From contig JABLYX010000004.1 of NCBI GenBank assembly GCA_018265615.1, positions 1 through 64,000 on the forward strand: a DNA stretch of 64,000 nt. Direction: 5' to 3'. The notes below the pieces were generated by a model. It ran no database searches. It saw only the letters and a list, made by a program, of their open reading frames with translations, and was not told the origin of the DNA. This DNA comes from Lentisphaeria bacterium. Its GTDB lineage: Bacteria; Verrucomicrobiota; Lentisphaeria; Victivallales; Victivallaceae. Shown piece by piece: positions 43,005 through 51,724 of this stretch. Positions within the stretch are counted from its first letter, which is position 1; every line of letters starts with the position of its first letter. The position numbers and the translations under genes were made by a program.

Positions 43005-44020
43005 TATTTCACCTCCCGGATTTTACGGATCAGATCGGCGGTTTCGCCGGTGTACGAGGCGTAGACCGGCTCCATTTTCGCCGCGAAGGCTCCCTTGTCC
43101 ACTTTGATGAACTCGACGCCGAGCTCCTCGGAGCGGGAGCGGGCGCGTTTGTCGGCCTCGGCCCAGAGCTCGCGCTGGAAGAGCCCCGACTCGTCGGCGG
43201 CCTTCTGGAGCCACTCGCGCTGTTCGCCGGTCAGGGAGTCCCAGGTTGCGCGGCTGACCACGAGCAGGTCCGGAACCATCACGTGCTCGCTGAAGGTGAA
43301 GTACTTGCACACCTCCATGTGCCGCCCGGTCTCGAAGCTCGGCAGGTTGTTCTCCGCGCCGTCGACCGTGCCCTGCGAGAGCGCGGTGTAGAGCTCCCCC
43401 CACGGAATCGGCGTCGGCGCGCCGCCGAACGCGCTGACCATATCCATGGCGCTGCGGCTCTGCTGGGTGCGGATCTTCATGCCCTTGAGGTCGTCCACGC
43501 TGCGGATCGGCTTTTTGGTGGAATAGAAGTTACGGGTTCCGGCGTCGTAGTAGACGAGTCCGCGCATGCCGGGGAGTCGTTCTGCGAGCTCTTTGCCGAT
43601 CGGGCCGTTCAGCACCTTCCAGAAGTGCTCTTCGTCGCGGAAGACGTAGGGCAGCCCGATCGCGACGATCTCAGGCACACTCGATTCGAGTACCGCCGTC
43701 GAAGTTTTGGAGAGGTCGATCTGTCCGTTCTGCACCTGCTTCAGGCACTCCGCCTCGGAGCCGATCATGCCGGAGGGGTAGACCTGGATCAGCAGTTTGC
43801 CGCCGGAGAGCTGTTCGATGCGTTCCGCCATGCGCATCATCGCTTCGTGCACCGGGTGGTCGGTCGGGAGCCCGTGGCCGAGCTTCAGGATGCGCGCGCC
43901 GTCTCCGCTGCCGCGCTGCTGCATGCGCACATGGTACGCAAACCCCAGCGACACGAGCAGCAGTGCGATCAGCACCCCGCCGATCGTCCGCGAAGCCCGT
44001 TCAGAAAACATTTTCACCAT
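43004..44020 (-). CDS. dctP: TRAP transporter substrate-binding protein (DctP)
   Basis: A 338-residue protein. GGAGGT precedes the ATG at 44020. A signal anchor (11-28) leads to a DctP fold: LKLGHGLPTDHPVHEAMMRMAERIEQLSGGKL, GMKIRTQQSRSAMDMVSAFGGAPTPIPWGELYTALSQGTVDGAENN. The Arg in KIRTQQS is the usual ligand of the substrate carboxylate. Substrates of this subgroup are often uronates or other sugar acids; the linked pectin-type esterase favours a uronate, but this is inference. Confidence 0.93.
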   Translation of the reverse strand: MVKMFSERASRTIGGVLIALLLVSLGFAYHVRMQQRGSGDGARILKLGHGLPTDHPVHEAMMRMAERIEQLSGGKLLIQVYPSGMIGSEAECLKQVQNGQIDLSKTSTAVLESSVPEIVAIGLPYVFRDEEHFWKVLNGPIGKELAERLPGMRGLVYYDAGTRNFYSTKKPIRSVDDLKGMKIRTQQSRSAMDMVSAFGGAPTPIPWGELYTALSQGTVDGAENNLPSFETGRHMEVCKYFTFSEHVMVPDLLVVSRATWDSLTGEQREWLQKAADESGLFQRELWAEADKRARSRSEELGVEFIKVDKGAFAAKMEPVYASYTGETADLIRKIREVK

Positions 44021-44157
44021 ACGACCTCCGTGATTGCCGTTCAAATGTAATATGTAACATCCATGACCCGCGGCGTCGCGACGTTTGCGGAGGGCCCTCC
44101 GCAAACGCGCTGATTCAGCCGCCTGGATCGGAAAACGGAGAAGAATCATCTGAATGT

Positions 44158-44186
44158 AAAATACAATGTTCTTTTCAGGATGTCAA
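44158..44186 (-). promoter_or_regulatory. Promoter of the dctPQM-esterase operon
   Basis: On the minus strand TTGACA (44186-44181) and TATTTT (44163-44158) are 17 bp apart. A leader of about 130 bases follows before dctP. Confidence 0.65.
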
Positions 44187-44253
44187 TATTGATTCGGCAA
44201 AAGTTTCTGATTTTTTCCACGGAGTGCGCGGCTTGCGGCCCGGCAGGGAAAGA

Positions 44254-44297
44254 GCGCGCCCCTCTTTGCCGGTGCGGCCGGCGGAAGAGGGGCGCGC
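44254..44297 (-). terminator. Terminator-like hairpin after cassette C
   Basis: A perfect 13-bp stem (GCGCGCCCCTCTT / AAGAGGGGCGCGC) with an 18-base GC-rich loop, followed on the minus strand by TCTTTCC. It lies about 25 bp beyond the pseudopilin C stop and would isolate this operon from dctP. Confidence 0.7.
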
Positions 44298-44321
44298 GGG
44301 ATGTCGATAAAACGGAGGCGG

Positions 44322-44957
44322 TCAGATTGTGCCGAGGCCGCTCATCAGCGCCCAGACGTTGTGTACTTTCCTCCAGCTGCCGGAGTTGTAATCGTTTTCG
44401 CAGGGGAGGTTCCCGCGGTGGTCGGTGAAGCGGTGGACGCTGCCGTCCGCGCGCAGATAGTTCAGCATGATTCCCGCGCCGCGCTGGTGATGGAGCCGGC
44501 TGTACTGGAAATAGTCCGCGACCAGCGCATGGCGCGGAATCGTGGCGAGCTTGTGGTAATGGTAGCCGTTCACTGTCGCCCAGCCTGCCTGATTGTACTG
44601 CATCTGCTGCAGGATGATGCTCCGGTAGGAGAGCGAATTGACGTTCGCGGCGGAGAACGCGGGACAGTTGAAAAGCTTCTGCGGAGTCGTCTCCGTATAG
44701 TATTTGATATATTCCGGGATGAACATCTTCGCGAGCGGGCTGTCGCTCCAGCCGTATTGGTGGCCGGTCATGAAGTAATCCCGGTTGCCGTCGGCGTAGA
44801 GCAGCGTGAATACGCCGATCTGCTTGAGGTTGCCGCTGCAGGCGCTCTCTCTGGCGCGCGCCCGCGCCTGGTTCAGTGCGGGCAGCAGCATGGCGGCGAG
44901 GATTGCGATGATCGCAATGACCACGAGGAGCTCGATGAGGGTGAATTTTCTTTTCAT
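44322..44957 (-). CDS. Pseudopilin with degenerate H-Xn-DG motif (cassette C)
   Basis: A 211-residue protein beginning MKRKFTLIE. The helix is identical to the others in the first 16 residues; the residue before Phe is Lys. The C-terminal H...DG motif is present but expanded (HHQRGAG.. to ADGSVH). Its ATG overlaps the stop of the upstream glycosidase gene (ATGA), so the two are translationally coupled. Here the order is enzyme first, pilin second. Confidence 0.88.
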   Translation of the reverse strand: MKRKFTLIELLVVIAIIAILAAMLLPALNQARARARESACSGNLKQIGVFTLLYADGNRDYFMTGHQYGWSDSPLAKMFIPEYIKYYTETTPQKLFNCPAFSAANVNSLSYRSIILQQMQYNQAGWATVNGYHYHKLATIPRHALVADYFQYSRLHHQRGAGIMLNYLRADGSVHRFTDHRGNLPCENDYNSGSWRKVHNVWALMSGLGTI

Positions 44958-47377
44958 GGCAGAACCTCCGTCCGGTGAAGTTGTTTGAGCAGTTTGAATT
45001 CGTCCGGCTTTCGCGCCGCGCCTTCGAGTGCGAAGCCTCCCAGGTCGCCCTTGAAACCGTTCTTCCGGTCGAGGTCCGCGCCGATGGCCGGAACTGAATT
45101 CAGGCTCATGCGTTCGGCGGCGGCCGGGGAGATCGCCGTTTTTTCCCCGTTGATGTAGAGCGCGAGGCTTTTTCCGTCATAGACGGCGGCAAGGTGGCTC
45201 CAGCTCCCGGCGGGGAGGGGGCGCGCTGCGTTGAGTTCCGGATTATTCAGCCGCTTCAGCACCGGGCGCAGCGCCGCGTCGAGCCGGAGGGAGTGGCCGT
45301 TCTGGTCGAAGAACAGGATGCCGTCCCCGTCTTTCTTCTCCGGGCGCAGCAGGAATTCGATGGTGAACGGACCGTACGGCATCGTGCGGCTCGGCAGGAT
45401 CACGCAGTCGTCGCCGTCGAACCGGAGGAGCGGCCGTGCTTTGTCCTCCGGCCCGGCCGCGGTGTGCCATGCGGGAGTGTTTGCGGCCTCTATTCTGCAG
45501 TGGCGGCGATGGTTCGCTCCGGACAGGGCGGGGAGCTTCCAGCCGGAGGAACTCGACAGCGTGGTTCCCGCCCCCTCGGTGAAATCGTAGCGCAGCGAGA
45601 AGATATCGTTCTCCGGGAACTCCCGCTCAACGAGCTTCGGCGCCTTGTACCGCGAGATTCGCCTGCTCCAGATCGGCCACCCCTCGTCGAAGTCGGAGCC
45701 GGTTTCAATGACCGGCTGGCGGGTGCTGCCGGGGACGGCCCCGGCGGTTTGCCGGAACACAGGGGGGCTGAAGGAGATGCCGCCGGACGTGTTCGAATAG
45801 CGGGCGATGTAAACCTCCTCCGGCGAGCGCGGCGTCTCCGGCAGCGGCAGCTCGATGGTGCACTGCGGATTACCGGTGTGGTTCACTTCGGCTTCGGCGA
45901 CGGGCCAGCCGTTGCGCAGGAGTTCGATTTTTCCTGCGGCGGCCCAGCTTTTCAGCGTGGCCTTCGCGCACGGCTTCCCCTCCCTCACGCCGCTGAGCGC
46001 AAGCGAAACCGGTACGGCGGACATCGTGTTAAACGGGATCCGCACGGTGCGGATGCTCTCGAGCCGGCCGGGGCGGCGGATGACCGGGTGGAGCTCCCGG
46101 AACTGCGGCTTTTCGCCGCCGGTTGTGAGCGCGCACTGGAGCCGCAGCACCCGGGCGCTGCCGAGCTCCGCGTCGGTCATCCGCAGGGTTTTCGCGGCGA
46201 GCTTCTCCCGGCTGAGCGTCCGCGGCGGAAAGGCGCGTAGCTCTCCGCCGTTCTCATCGAGGAGGCGCAGGTGCGCTGCCGCGGATTCGCCGTCGTAGGA
46301 GAAGTTCAGCAGTTCGACCGTGAAATCATCCCCCGCCGCGAGTTCTTCGCGGTAGCTGATGAGAAGTTCGGCGGGCCGGGCCGGAGGTGTTTCGCCGCGC
46401 CACCGGCGCAGGTATTCGCGGTTCAGCCGCAGGAGCGTGTCGCGGTTCACGGCGGAGGGCTCGAAATGCGTGTGCTCGACATAGTCGTTCCAGGTCGTGA
46501 GGCAGACCCAGTCGGCCTTGCTGCGGATCGCGGATTCCCAGTTGGCGCACAGCGTCCCGGTGTTCAGGAACGGCCGGTAGAAGCCGGTCGACTGGCCGAG
46601 GTAGCCGACCGTGATCCCGGCGGCGAGGATGCCGCTTTTGCGGTACTTTGCGAGCGCCTTTTTTCCGTTCGAAAGGCGGCGGTCGATCTCTTCGGGGAAG
46701 AAGCCGTTGATGCCGAAGTCGTAGAAGCCGTCGAAGCCGCGGAGTGTGGTTTCAAGTGTTTTTTCGTTCTCCCAGAGCGTCGTTTCCCGCATCGGCTGTG
46801 CGAGATAGTATGCCCGGAGGCCCTGCTTTTCGAGATTCGCGCGGATCGCCCGCCACTCCTCCGCCGTTTTGCCGCCGGTGTTGTAGACGAAGACGACGGG
46901 CCGGCCGTCGATGAAGCAGTTGTTCGGGTGTCCGCCGTAGCGGCGCAGGAATTCCGCGAGATGCTTTTCCAGGTCGGCGCCGCGCAGGTTGTCGATGCAG
47001 AGCGCGATCTTGAACGGGGTTCCCTCCGCCGCCCTGTAGAAGCGGCCGAGGACATCGGTGAAGGCATTCGGGAAGATGACATCGACGCAGAAGCCGTCGA
47101 TTCCGTATGCGAGCGCGCATTCGATCTGGCGGCGCGCGCCCTCCGGGAGTCCGGAATCACACTGGATGTATCTGCCGAGCAGGCTCCGGTCGGTGAACGG
47201 GTGCATCTGCCAGGCGGGATCGAGCGCGGCGTTGTCGTATCCGGCCGCCTGGTTGAAGCCCCACCCGACGTAGTGCGCCCAGCACAGCTTCTCCCGGCGC
47301 GGGTCGGGCTCCGCCGCGGCGAGGAGAGTCGCGGCGCAGGCCGCGAGCAGGAGTGCGGGGATCATTCTGCGGTTCAT
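44954..47377 (-). CDS. Secreted GH71/GH99-like glycosidase with C-terminal LamG domain
   Basis: An 807-residue protein. GGAGG precedes the ATG; the signal peptide covers residues 1-21. The N-terminal TIM-barrel-like region (25-340) has WAHYVGWGFN, YGIDGFCVDVIFP, FVYNTGGKTAEEW and WVCLTTWNDYVEHTHFEPS, resembling family 71 alpha-1,3-glucanases and family 99 endo-mannosidases. A beta-sandwich follows, and residues about 640-800 look like a concanavalin/LamG domain (RFDGDDCVILPSRTMPYGPFTIEF..; WSHLAAVYDGKSLALYING). The catalytic residues cannot be fixed with confidence. It is the middle gene of cassette C. Confidence 0.75.
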   Translation of the reverse strand: MNRRMIPALLLAACAATLLAAAEPDPRREKLCWAHYVGWGFNQAAGYDNAALDPAWQMHPFTDRSLLGRYIQCDSGLPEGARRQIECALAYGIDGFCVDVIFPNAFTDVLGRFYRAAEGTPFKIALCIDNLRGADLEKHLAEFLRRYGGHPNNCFIDGRPVVFVYNTGGKTAEEWRAIRANLEKQGLRAYYLAQPMRETTLWENEKTLETTLRGFDGFYDFGINGFFPEEIDRRLSNGKKALAKYRKSGILAAGITVGYLGQSTGFYRPFLNTGTLCANWESAIRSKADWVCLTTWNDYVEHTHFEPSAVNRDTLLRLNREYLRRWRGETPPARPAELLISYREELAAGDDFTVELLNFSYDGESAAAHLRLLDENGGELRAFPPRTLSREKLAAKTLRMTDAELGSARVLRLQCALTTGGEKPQFRELHPVIRRPGRLESIRTVRIPFNTMSAVPVSLALSGVREGKPCAKATLKSWAAAGKIELLRNGWPVAEAEVNHTGNPQCTIELPLPETPRSPEEVYIARYSNTSGGISFSPPVFRQTAGAVPGSTRQPVIETGSDFDEGWPIWSRRISRYKAPKLVEREFPENDIFSLRYDFTEGAGTTLSSSSGWKLPALSGANHRRHCRIEAANTPAWHTAAGPEDKARPLLRFDGDDCVILPSRTMPYGPFTIEFLLRPEKKDGDGILFFDQNGHSLRLDAALRPVLKRLNNPELNAARPLPAGSWSHLAAVYDGKSLALYINGEKTAISPAAAERMSLNSVPAIGADLDRKNGFKGDLGGFALEGAARKPDEFKLLKQLHRTEVLP

Positions 47378-47404
47378 ATGAGTGTCCTCCTGTCGGTGTA
47401 TGGT

Positions 47405-48526
47405 TCAGTTTTCCGTAACGGTGAGCGCCCGTGCGGTTTCCGGGTGCGCTCCGGCCGGGAGACGGTGCGGCCGGCGGGGCCGGGTGGAGCCGCGCGCCAT
47501 GAGCCGGGGCTTCAGCAGCCTGTGTGCGAAATTCGGTCCGGCGGCGTCGGGGCTTTTGAGGATCTCCACGGTTGCGGCGGCGAGCTCGTCGAGGTCGCGC
47601 CCGATCGTGGAGAGCGGCGGGAGCATATACTCCGCGCGCCACGACTCCCCGATGGTGATGACGGAGAGGTCATGCGGGATCCGCACCGAACATTCGGCGC
47701 AGGCGCGGTAGATGCCGCCGGCGGAGGCTTCGCAGAGCGAGAAGAGCCCGGTATAGCCGGGGCGCCCCTTGCGGAAGCGTTCCGACAGCGTCCGGTAAAC
47801 CTTCGCGGCGGAGAAATCGCCGTTCTCGATGCCGCAGTCGATGATTTCGGCGTTCACGCTGCACAGTTCACAGAACTGGCGGAACCCCTTGATGCGGTCA
47901 GTCACGCTTTCCGATTTCGGCTCGGAGATCACGACGGCCAGCGACTGGTGGCCGAGTTCGATCAGGTGGTGGGCGGCGCGCGCCCCGGCGTATTCGTCAT
48001 CGCTGCTGACGCAGTGGAGCGCCATGCCGGAGAGGTTCCGCCCGAAGATCACGCACGGGAGCTGGAAGTCGTTGATGGTCCGGAGGTCGTCACTTGAAAG
48101 CATCGGCGCGTCGGTTACGAGAACCAGCGCGTCGAGCTTGGTTCTCGGCAGCATCGGCGGAACCTTGCAGCGCCAGTCGTAATGCAGCACCTCAAGCTCA
48201 TAGTCGAGTGTTCCGGCGAGGTCGAAGAAGTGCTGCTCGATCATGCCGTACCATTCGGAAAGGAAGTTCGGAAGTGCCAGGCAGATGACCGGAGACGCCC
48301 CGGAACGGTATTTCAGCACCTCGCCGGTGAGTTCCATCTCCTGCCCCGGCTTTTTGCGCAGCAGCCCCTCTTCGAGCAGTTTGCGGGTCGCTTTGGTCAC
48401 TGTGGACTGGCTGACGCCGTAGTCGGCCATGATTGTGCGGAACGAAAGGAACGGCTCGCCCGGCATTCCGTCGATGGCCTGCTTTTTCAGGTTTTCATAC
48501 AGCAGTTCGGATTTTCTCATGGTCAT
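47405..48526 (-). CDS. GntR-type winged helix with LacI-type effector domain (cassette C regulator)
   Basis: A 373-residue protein. The ATG at 48526 has AGGA six bases upstream. Residues 5-75 are a GntR-like winged helix (LLYENLKKQAIDGMPGEPFLSFRTIMADYGVSQSTVTKATRKLLEEGLLRKK). The remainder is a LacI/ribose-binding-type domain (CVIFGRNLSGMALHCVSSDDEYAGARAAHHLIELGH). It is closely similar to the regulator at 53979-55082. It lies 27 bp before the GH71-like gene. The shared promoter-spacer element upstream of both suggests autoregulation by a common type of site. Confidence 0.87.
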   Translation of the reverse strand: MTMRKSELLYENLKKQAIDGMPGEPFLSFRTIMADYGVSQSTVTKATRKLLEEGLLRKKPGQEMELTGEVLKYRSGASPVICLALPNFLSEWYGMIEQHFFDLAGTLDYELEVLHYDWRCKVPPMLPRTKLDALVLVTDAPMLSSDDLRTINDFQLPCVIFGRNLSGMALHCVSSDDEYAGARAAHHLIELGHQSLAVVISEPKSESVTDRIKGFRQFCELCSVNAEIIDCGIENGDFSAAKVYRTLSERFRKGRPGYTGLFSLCEASAGGIYRACAECSVRIPHDLSVITIGESWRAEYMLPPLSTIGRDLDELAAATVEILKSPDAAGPNFAHRLLKPRLMARGSTRPRRPHRLPAGAHPETARALTVTEN

Positions 48527-48566
48527 CTCTCTTCCTGTTTCCGGCGTGGTGCGGATCTCGATTATA

Positions 48567-48595
48567 ATTATGCCATAGCGATACAGTGTTGGCAA
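48567..48595 (-). promoter_or_regulatory. Promoter with operator in the spacer (cassette C)
   Basis: On the minus strand TTGCCA (48595-48590) and CATAAT (48572-48567) are 17 bp apart. The spacer contains CACTGTATCGCTATGG, which matches the cassette D spacer at 13 of 16 positions. Conservation between the hexamers is not expected for a promoter alone, so this is a likely regulator site. Confidence 0.65.
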
Positions 48596-48756
48596 GAGGA
48601 CATCTTCTTCTCCGGATGCCGCTGCTGTTTCCGATGTTGTTTATTGTATCTTTAATATTTTGATTTGCAATGAAATAAATATGGAAAGCGTGAAATTTAT
48701 TTTTGTTCGAAAATGTGAAAAATTGAAGCCTGCTGCGCGGATGGACGCGGTCCCGC

Positions 48757-48778
48757 GGAACGGATACTGTATCGTTCC
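48757..48778. promoter_or_regulatory. Dyad related to the cassette C/D operator
   Basis: It has arms GGAACG and CGTTCC around GATAC-T-GTATC, a near-perfect palindrome. ACTGTATCGTT inside it matches the cassette D promoter spacer at 11 of 11 bases. It lies about 160 bp upstream of the regulator C promoter and 104 bp before the rightward gene at 48882. Confidence 0.5.
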
Positions 48779-48881
48779 GGCAAGAGGAGGTGTGTCGGCG
48801 CGGCAAAAAAACGCTTCCGGCATTGGAAAAACGCGGCGTAGCCGTGTATGTTCTCAGTGGCCGTCAGGGAGGCGGCAGATT

Positions 48882-50240
48882 ATGCGGAAATTTCTGTCAT
48901 TATTGAAACAGTTCCCCCGCAGGCATCCGGCCTGGGGAATCTGCATTGTTCTCTGTCTGGTTCCGGTGCTGGCGTGGTTCGCGTGGAGCGCCTACACGAA
49001 TATCAAACTCATGTCGACGATCCGCAGGATCGAGCGGCAGGGGATCGTCTGCCGTTATTCCGGCTTCAAGGCACGGCATCAGGCATCCCCGGAGGCGCTC
49101 CTCAGGGAGTTCCTGCGCCTCGGAGAGGCGGTCAGGGCGGCGGAGGAGAAGTGCATGGATAAGAAAATGGTGTTTGACGCCAAGGCGTTCGTCGCCGGTA
49201 ATGCGCAGCTTCTCAAGGAGGCGGACACGTTCCTCGAACGGAATCCGAAGCTTGTTTTCAAACGCGATTTCGATCAGGGAGACCCGTTTGCACAGCAGCT
49301 TCCGGAGCTGTCCGTCGCGCGCGCCTGGGCGCGCTCCAATGCCGCCCGCATCCGGCTGCTCGCGAAGGAAGGAAAAACGGCGGAGGCGGCGCGCCTTTTT
49401 GACGACATCGGGGCGCTGCGGAGCTGCCTGCTGAACGACCCGTTCCTTATCAGTTTTCTGGTCGCCGTCGCGGTGGAGACGATCCGGACGGATGCGCTCG
49501 GCGACCTCGCGTCGACGGGCGGGATCGCCGGAATCGATGTGGAGCAGTTGAAGCGGTGGGAGCAGTCGGCGGTGAAGACCGAGGCCGAGTTCCGGAATGC
49601 CCTGCCGGCTGCCGTCGAGACGGAGTCGACCGGGTTTTCCGCAGCCGGAATGCATCCGAGGCTCCTGAAAGATGCATTTTTCGAGCTCACACCGTGGAAT
49701 TTAAGGCTGCTGTGGCTTTATGAACCGGTCATCCGTCTGGATGCCGCGCACGGATTGGAGTGTATCGTGAGGATACACGCCCTGGCGACGCGCAATTACA
49801 CTCCGGCGGTCAAGGCGGAACTGGGCGGTATCACGGCGGATGCGATCAGCGGGAATGCGTTCCGGCATCCGGTCACGCGGATGCTGTTTGCGGCATGGGG
49901 CTCCTCCTTTATCCGCGCTTCGGAGATGTACGGGCAGCAGCGGACGCTCCGGGCCGGGCTGGCCGCCGAGCGGTTCCTGCGGGAGAAGGGGCGGCCGCCG
50001 AAAGAGCTCGCCGAGCTGGTCCCGGAGTATCTGCCGGAGATCCCGAAGAATCCGTTCACGGGCGACCCGCTGAAAATCGAATCCGGAACGCTCGAACGGC
50101 GGCTCCCGGACCGGAGGACGGAGACGTTCGAGGGGTTCCGCATCTACGGCGGCGGGGATCCGGATAAGCCGGAATTCGGATCCACCCGCACCGACCGGGA
50201 GGGCTGGAGCCCGGTGTGGAACCGTGTCCTGAAAAAGTGA
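48882..50240 (+). CDS. Inner-membrane protein of unknown function with periplasmic helical domain
   Basis: A 452-residue protein. The ATG at 48882 has GGGAGG upstream. One membrane helix (about residues 18-38, WGICIVLCLVPVLAWFAW) is followed by a largely helical periplasmic domain and a C-terminal segment (LREKGRPPKELAELVPEYLPEIPKNPFTGDPL) of a kind that recurs in Lentisphaerota and Planctomycetota proteins. I know no function. It is divergent from the cassette C regulator and ends 8 bp from the convergent GH gene. Confidence 0.8.
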   Translation: MRKFLSLLKQFPRRHPAWGICIVLCLVPVLAWFAWSAYTNIKLMSTIRRIERQGIVCRYSGFKARHQASPEALLREFLRLGEAVRAAEEKCMDKKMVFDAKAFVAGNAQLLKEADTFLERNPKLVFKRDFDQGDPFAQQLPELSVARAWARSNAARIRLLAKEGKTAEAARLFDDIGALRSCLLNDPFLISFLVAVAVETIRTDALGDLASTGGIAGIDVEQLKRWEQSAVKTEAEFRNALPAAVETESTGFSAAGMHPRLLKDAFFELTPWNLRLLWLYEPVIRLDAAHGLECIVRIHALATRNYTPAVKAELGGITADAISGNAFRHPVTRMLFAAWGSSFIRASEMYGQQRTLRAGLAAERFLREKGRPPKELAELVPEYLPEIPKNPFTGDPLKIESGTLERRLPDRRTETFEGFRIYGGGDPDKPEFGSTRTDREGWSPVWNRVLKK

Positions 50241-50248
50241 ACCGCTCC

Positions 50249-51712
50249 TCAGCGCAGCTCGACGAGCAGGTAGAGGGCCGGGCGGCGCAATGAGTCCTCT
50301 TTCAGGAATTTATCGGTATGGCGATTCGCCTCATCCTCCTTCAGGGGGAGATCGACGGTGATTCCGCCGCCGGAGCTCCGCCACGCTCCGGAGAGGTCGG
50401 CGCGTTCACCGAATACGCCGACGCGGGTCACGCTTCCGACCGAATCCGCCGTGACGCCGGAGAGCGTGAGCTTCAGCGTGTCGATCTTGTCCGCTTCGTG
50501 TTTTTTCAGGGTTTTTCCATCGAAGGCCGCCGCGACCAGGAGCCTGTTCCCGAACCGGAACGCGCTGATGCGGTCGCCGCGGTTTGTGAATTTGAGTTCC
50601 GGGACGCTCTTCACCCCGTCGTACGGCTCGATCTCTTCTCCGCCGAAGAGCCCGGCGAGGGTTTCGAGCGCTTTGCCGTGCGGGGTCAGGGTTTTCCCCG
50701 CGAGCATGCACTTGCCGTAGCCGAATGCTCCGGGGTCGTCCGGGCTGCCGAACGCGAAAAGCATGAGCTTGTAGCGGTCGGGATAGCTCCAATCGTGCGT
50801 GAGCCCCCAGTAGAGTACGGTCGGATAGATCTGCGCAACCGCGTAGTAGTTGCGGTGGAAGACGATCTCCGTCTGCCAGACTCCCATGTCGGGACGGCCG
50901 TTTTCGGCGGCCCGGCGACGCAGGTACTCCATGCACCACTCCGGGAAGTAGTGGATGTCGATCACGTCGATCGAATCCCACGCTTTTGCCTTTGTGAGGT
51001 CGTCCGCGAGGGCGCTCACTGTTCCGCAGCAGGGATATCCTCCGTAGACGGCTTTGCCGCCGAGCGCCCGGATCTCCTCCGCCGCCGGAAGATGGACGTC
51101 GCTGAAGTAATCGGCCATGCCGCCGTCGTAGAAGCCGCTTTTCGGATGCGCTTCGTTCCAGATCTGGAAGTATTCGAGGCCGTACGGCTCCGCGCGCAGG
51201 TCGGAGACCACGCGGCGGATGAACTTCCGCCACTTCGCGACGCTTTCCGGCGCGAGCGGGATGCGCGGGTTGCGGACCTTGCGCTCCGTATTGCCGTCTT
51301 TGTCCGCCTTGAGCTCCCATGAGCCGTCGTTCTGTTTCTTATACTCCCGGAGCAGGTACTCGTTGCCGCTGAGCGGCGTGTAGAGCTTGCGGACATTTCC
51401 GGCGGTGAACTCGTATTCGCCGCGCCGCGAGGCCCAGCCCGGCGCGTAGCAGAGTACGGGCAGGACCTTCACGCCGCGGTCGAGGTTCTGCCGTACCCTG
51501 GCGTACATCCGTTTCAGATACGCATCGTCGTATGCCCCCTCTTCCGGTTCGGCGGCGCTCCAACTGATGTCGAACCGGTTCCAGCCGGCGAGACCGTCCC
51601 AGTACGGACTCGTCATGTCGCCGCCCTGACAGGCGCCGGAGAATTCCCGGAACGTGACGGCATGTGCGGCGCAGACGCCGAGGAGAAAGCAGAACAGCAG
51701 AAGATATTTCAT
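50249..51712 (-). CDS. Secreted GH39-like glycosidase (cassette D, second enzyme)
   Basis: A 487-residue protein with a signal peptide (1-18). The TIM barrel has the acid/base WNEAHP (Glu187) and nucleophile WQTE (Glu282), the GH-A arrangement of family 39 and relatives. It is a paralogue of the upstream gene, with matching blocks (FSGxC, RFDISW, EYFQIWNEAHP, DSIDVIDIHYFP, WQTE, LFAFGSPDD) but without its lipobox. A beta-sandwich makes up the C-terminus. Its start is 12 bp after the previous stop. Confidence 0.83.
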   Translation of the reverse strand: MKYLLLFCFLLGVCAAHAVTFREFSGACQGGDMTSPYWDGLAGWNRFDISWSAAEPEEGAYDDAYLKRMYARVRQNLDRGVKVLPVLCYAPGWASRRGEYEFTAGNVRKLYTPLSGNEYLLREYKKQNDGSWELKADKDGNTERKVRNPRIPLAPESVAKWRKFIRRVVSDLRAEPYGLEYFQIWNEAHPKSGFYDGGMADYFSDVHLPAAEEIRALGGKAVYGGYPCCGTVSALADDLTKAKAWDSIDVIDIHYFPEWCMEYLRRRAAENGRPDMGVWQTEIVFHRNYYAVAQIYPTVLYWGLTHDWSYPDRYKLMLFAFGSPDDPGAFGYGKCMLAGKTLTPHGKALETLAGLFGGEEIEPYDGVKSVPELKFTNRGDRISAFRFGNRLLVAAAFDGKTLKKHEADKIDTLKLTLSGVTADSVGSVTRVGVFGERADLSGAWRSSGGGITVDLPLKEDEANRHTDKFLKEDSLRRPALYLLVELR

Positions 51713-51724
51713 GGGAGCTCCGGA

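Larger units (their letters stand above)
44021..44321. other. 301-bp gap between the TRAP operon and cassette C
   Basis: It contains the dctP promoter (44158-44186) and a long hairpin (44254-44297). I see no gene. A GC-rich stretch at about 44070-44120 has short inverted repeats (GAGGGCCCTC) that could be an operator. Confidence 0.6.
48527..48881. other. 355-bp divergent intergenic region
   Basis: It carries the cassette C promoter/operator (48567-48595), an AT-rich core (48640-48730) and a GATAC-type dyad (48757-48778) nearer the rightward gene. No reading frame in it is convincing. Confidence 0.6.
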
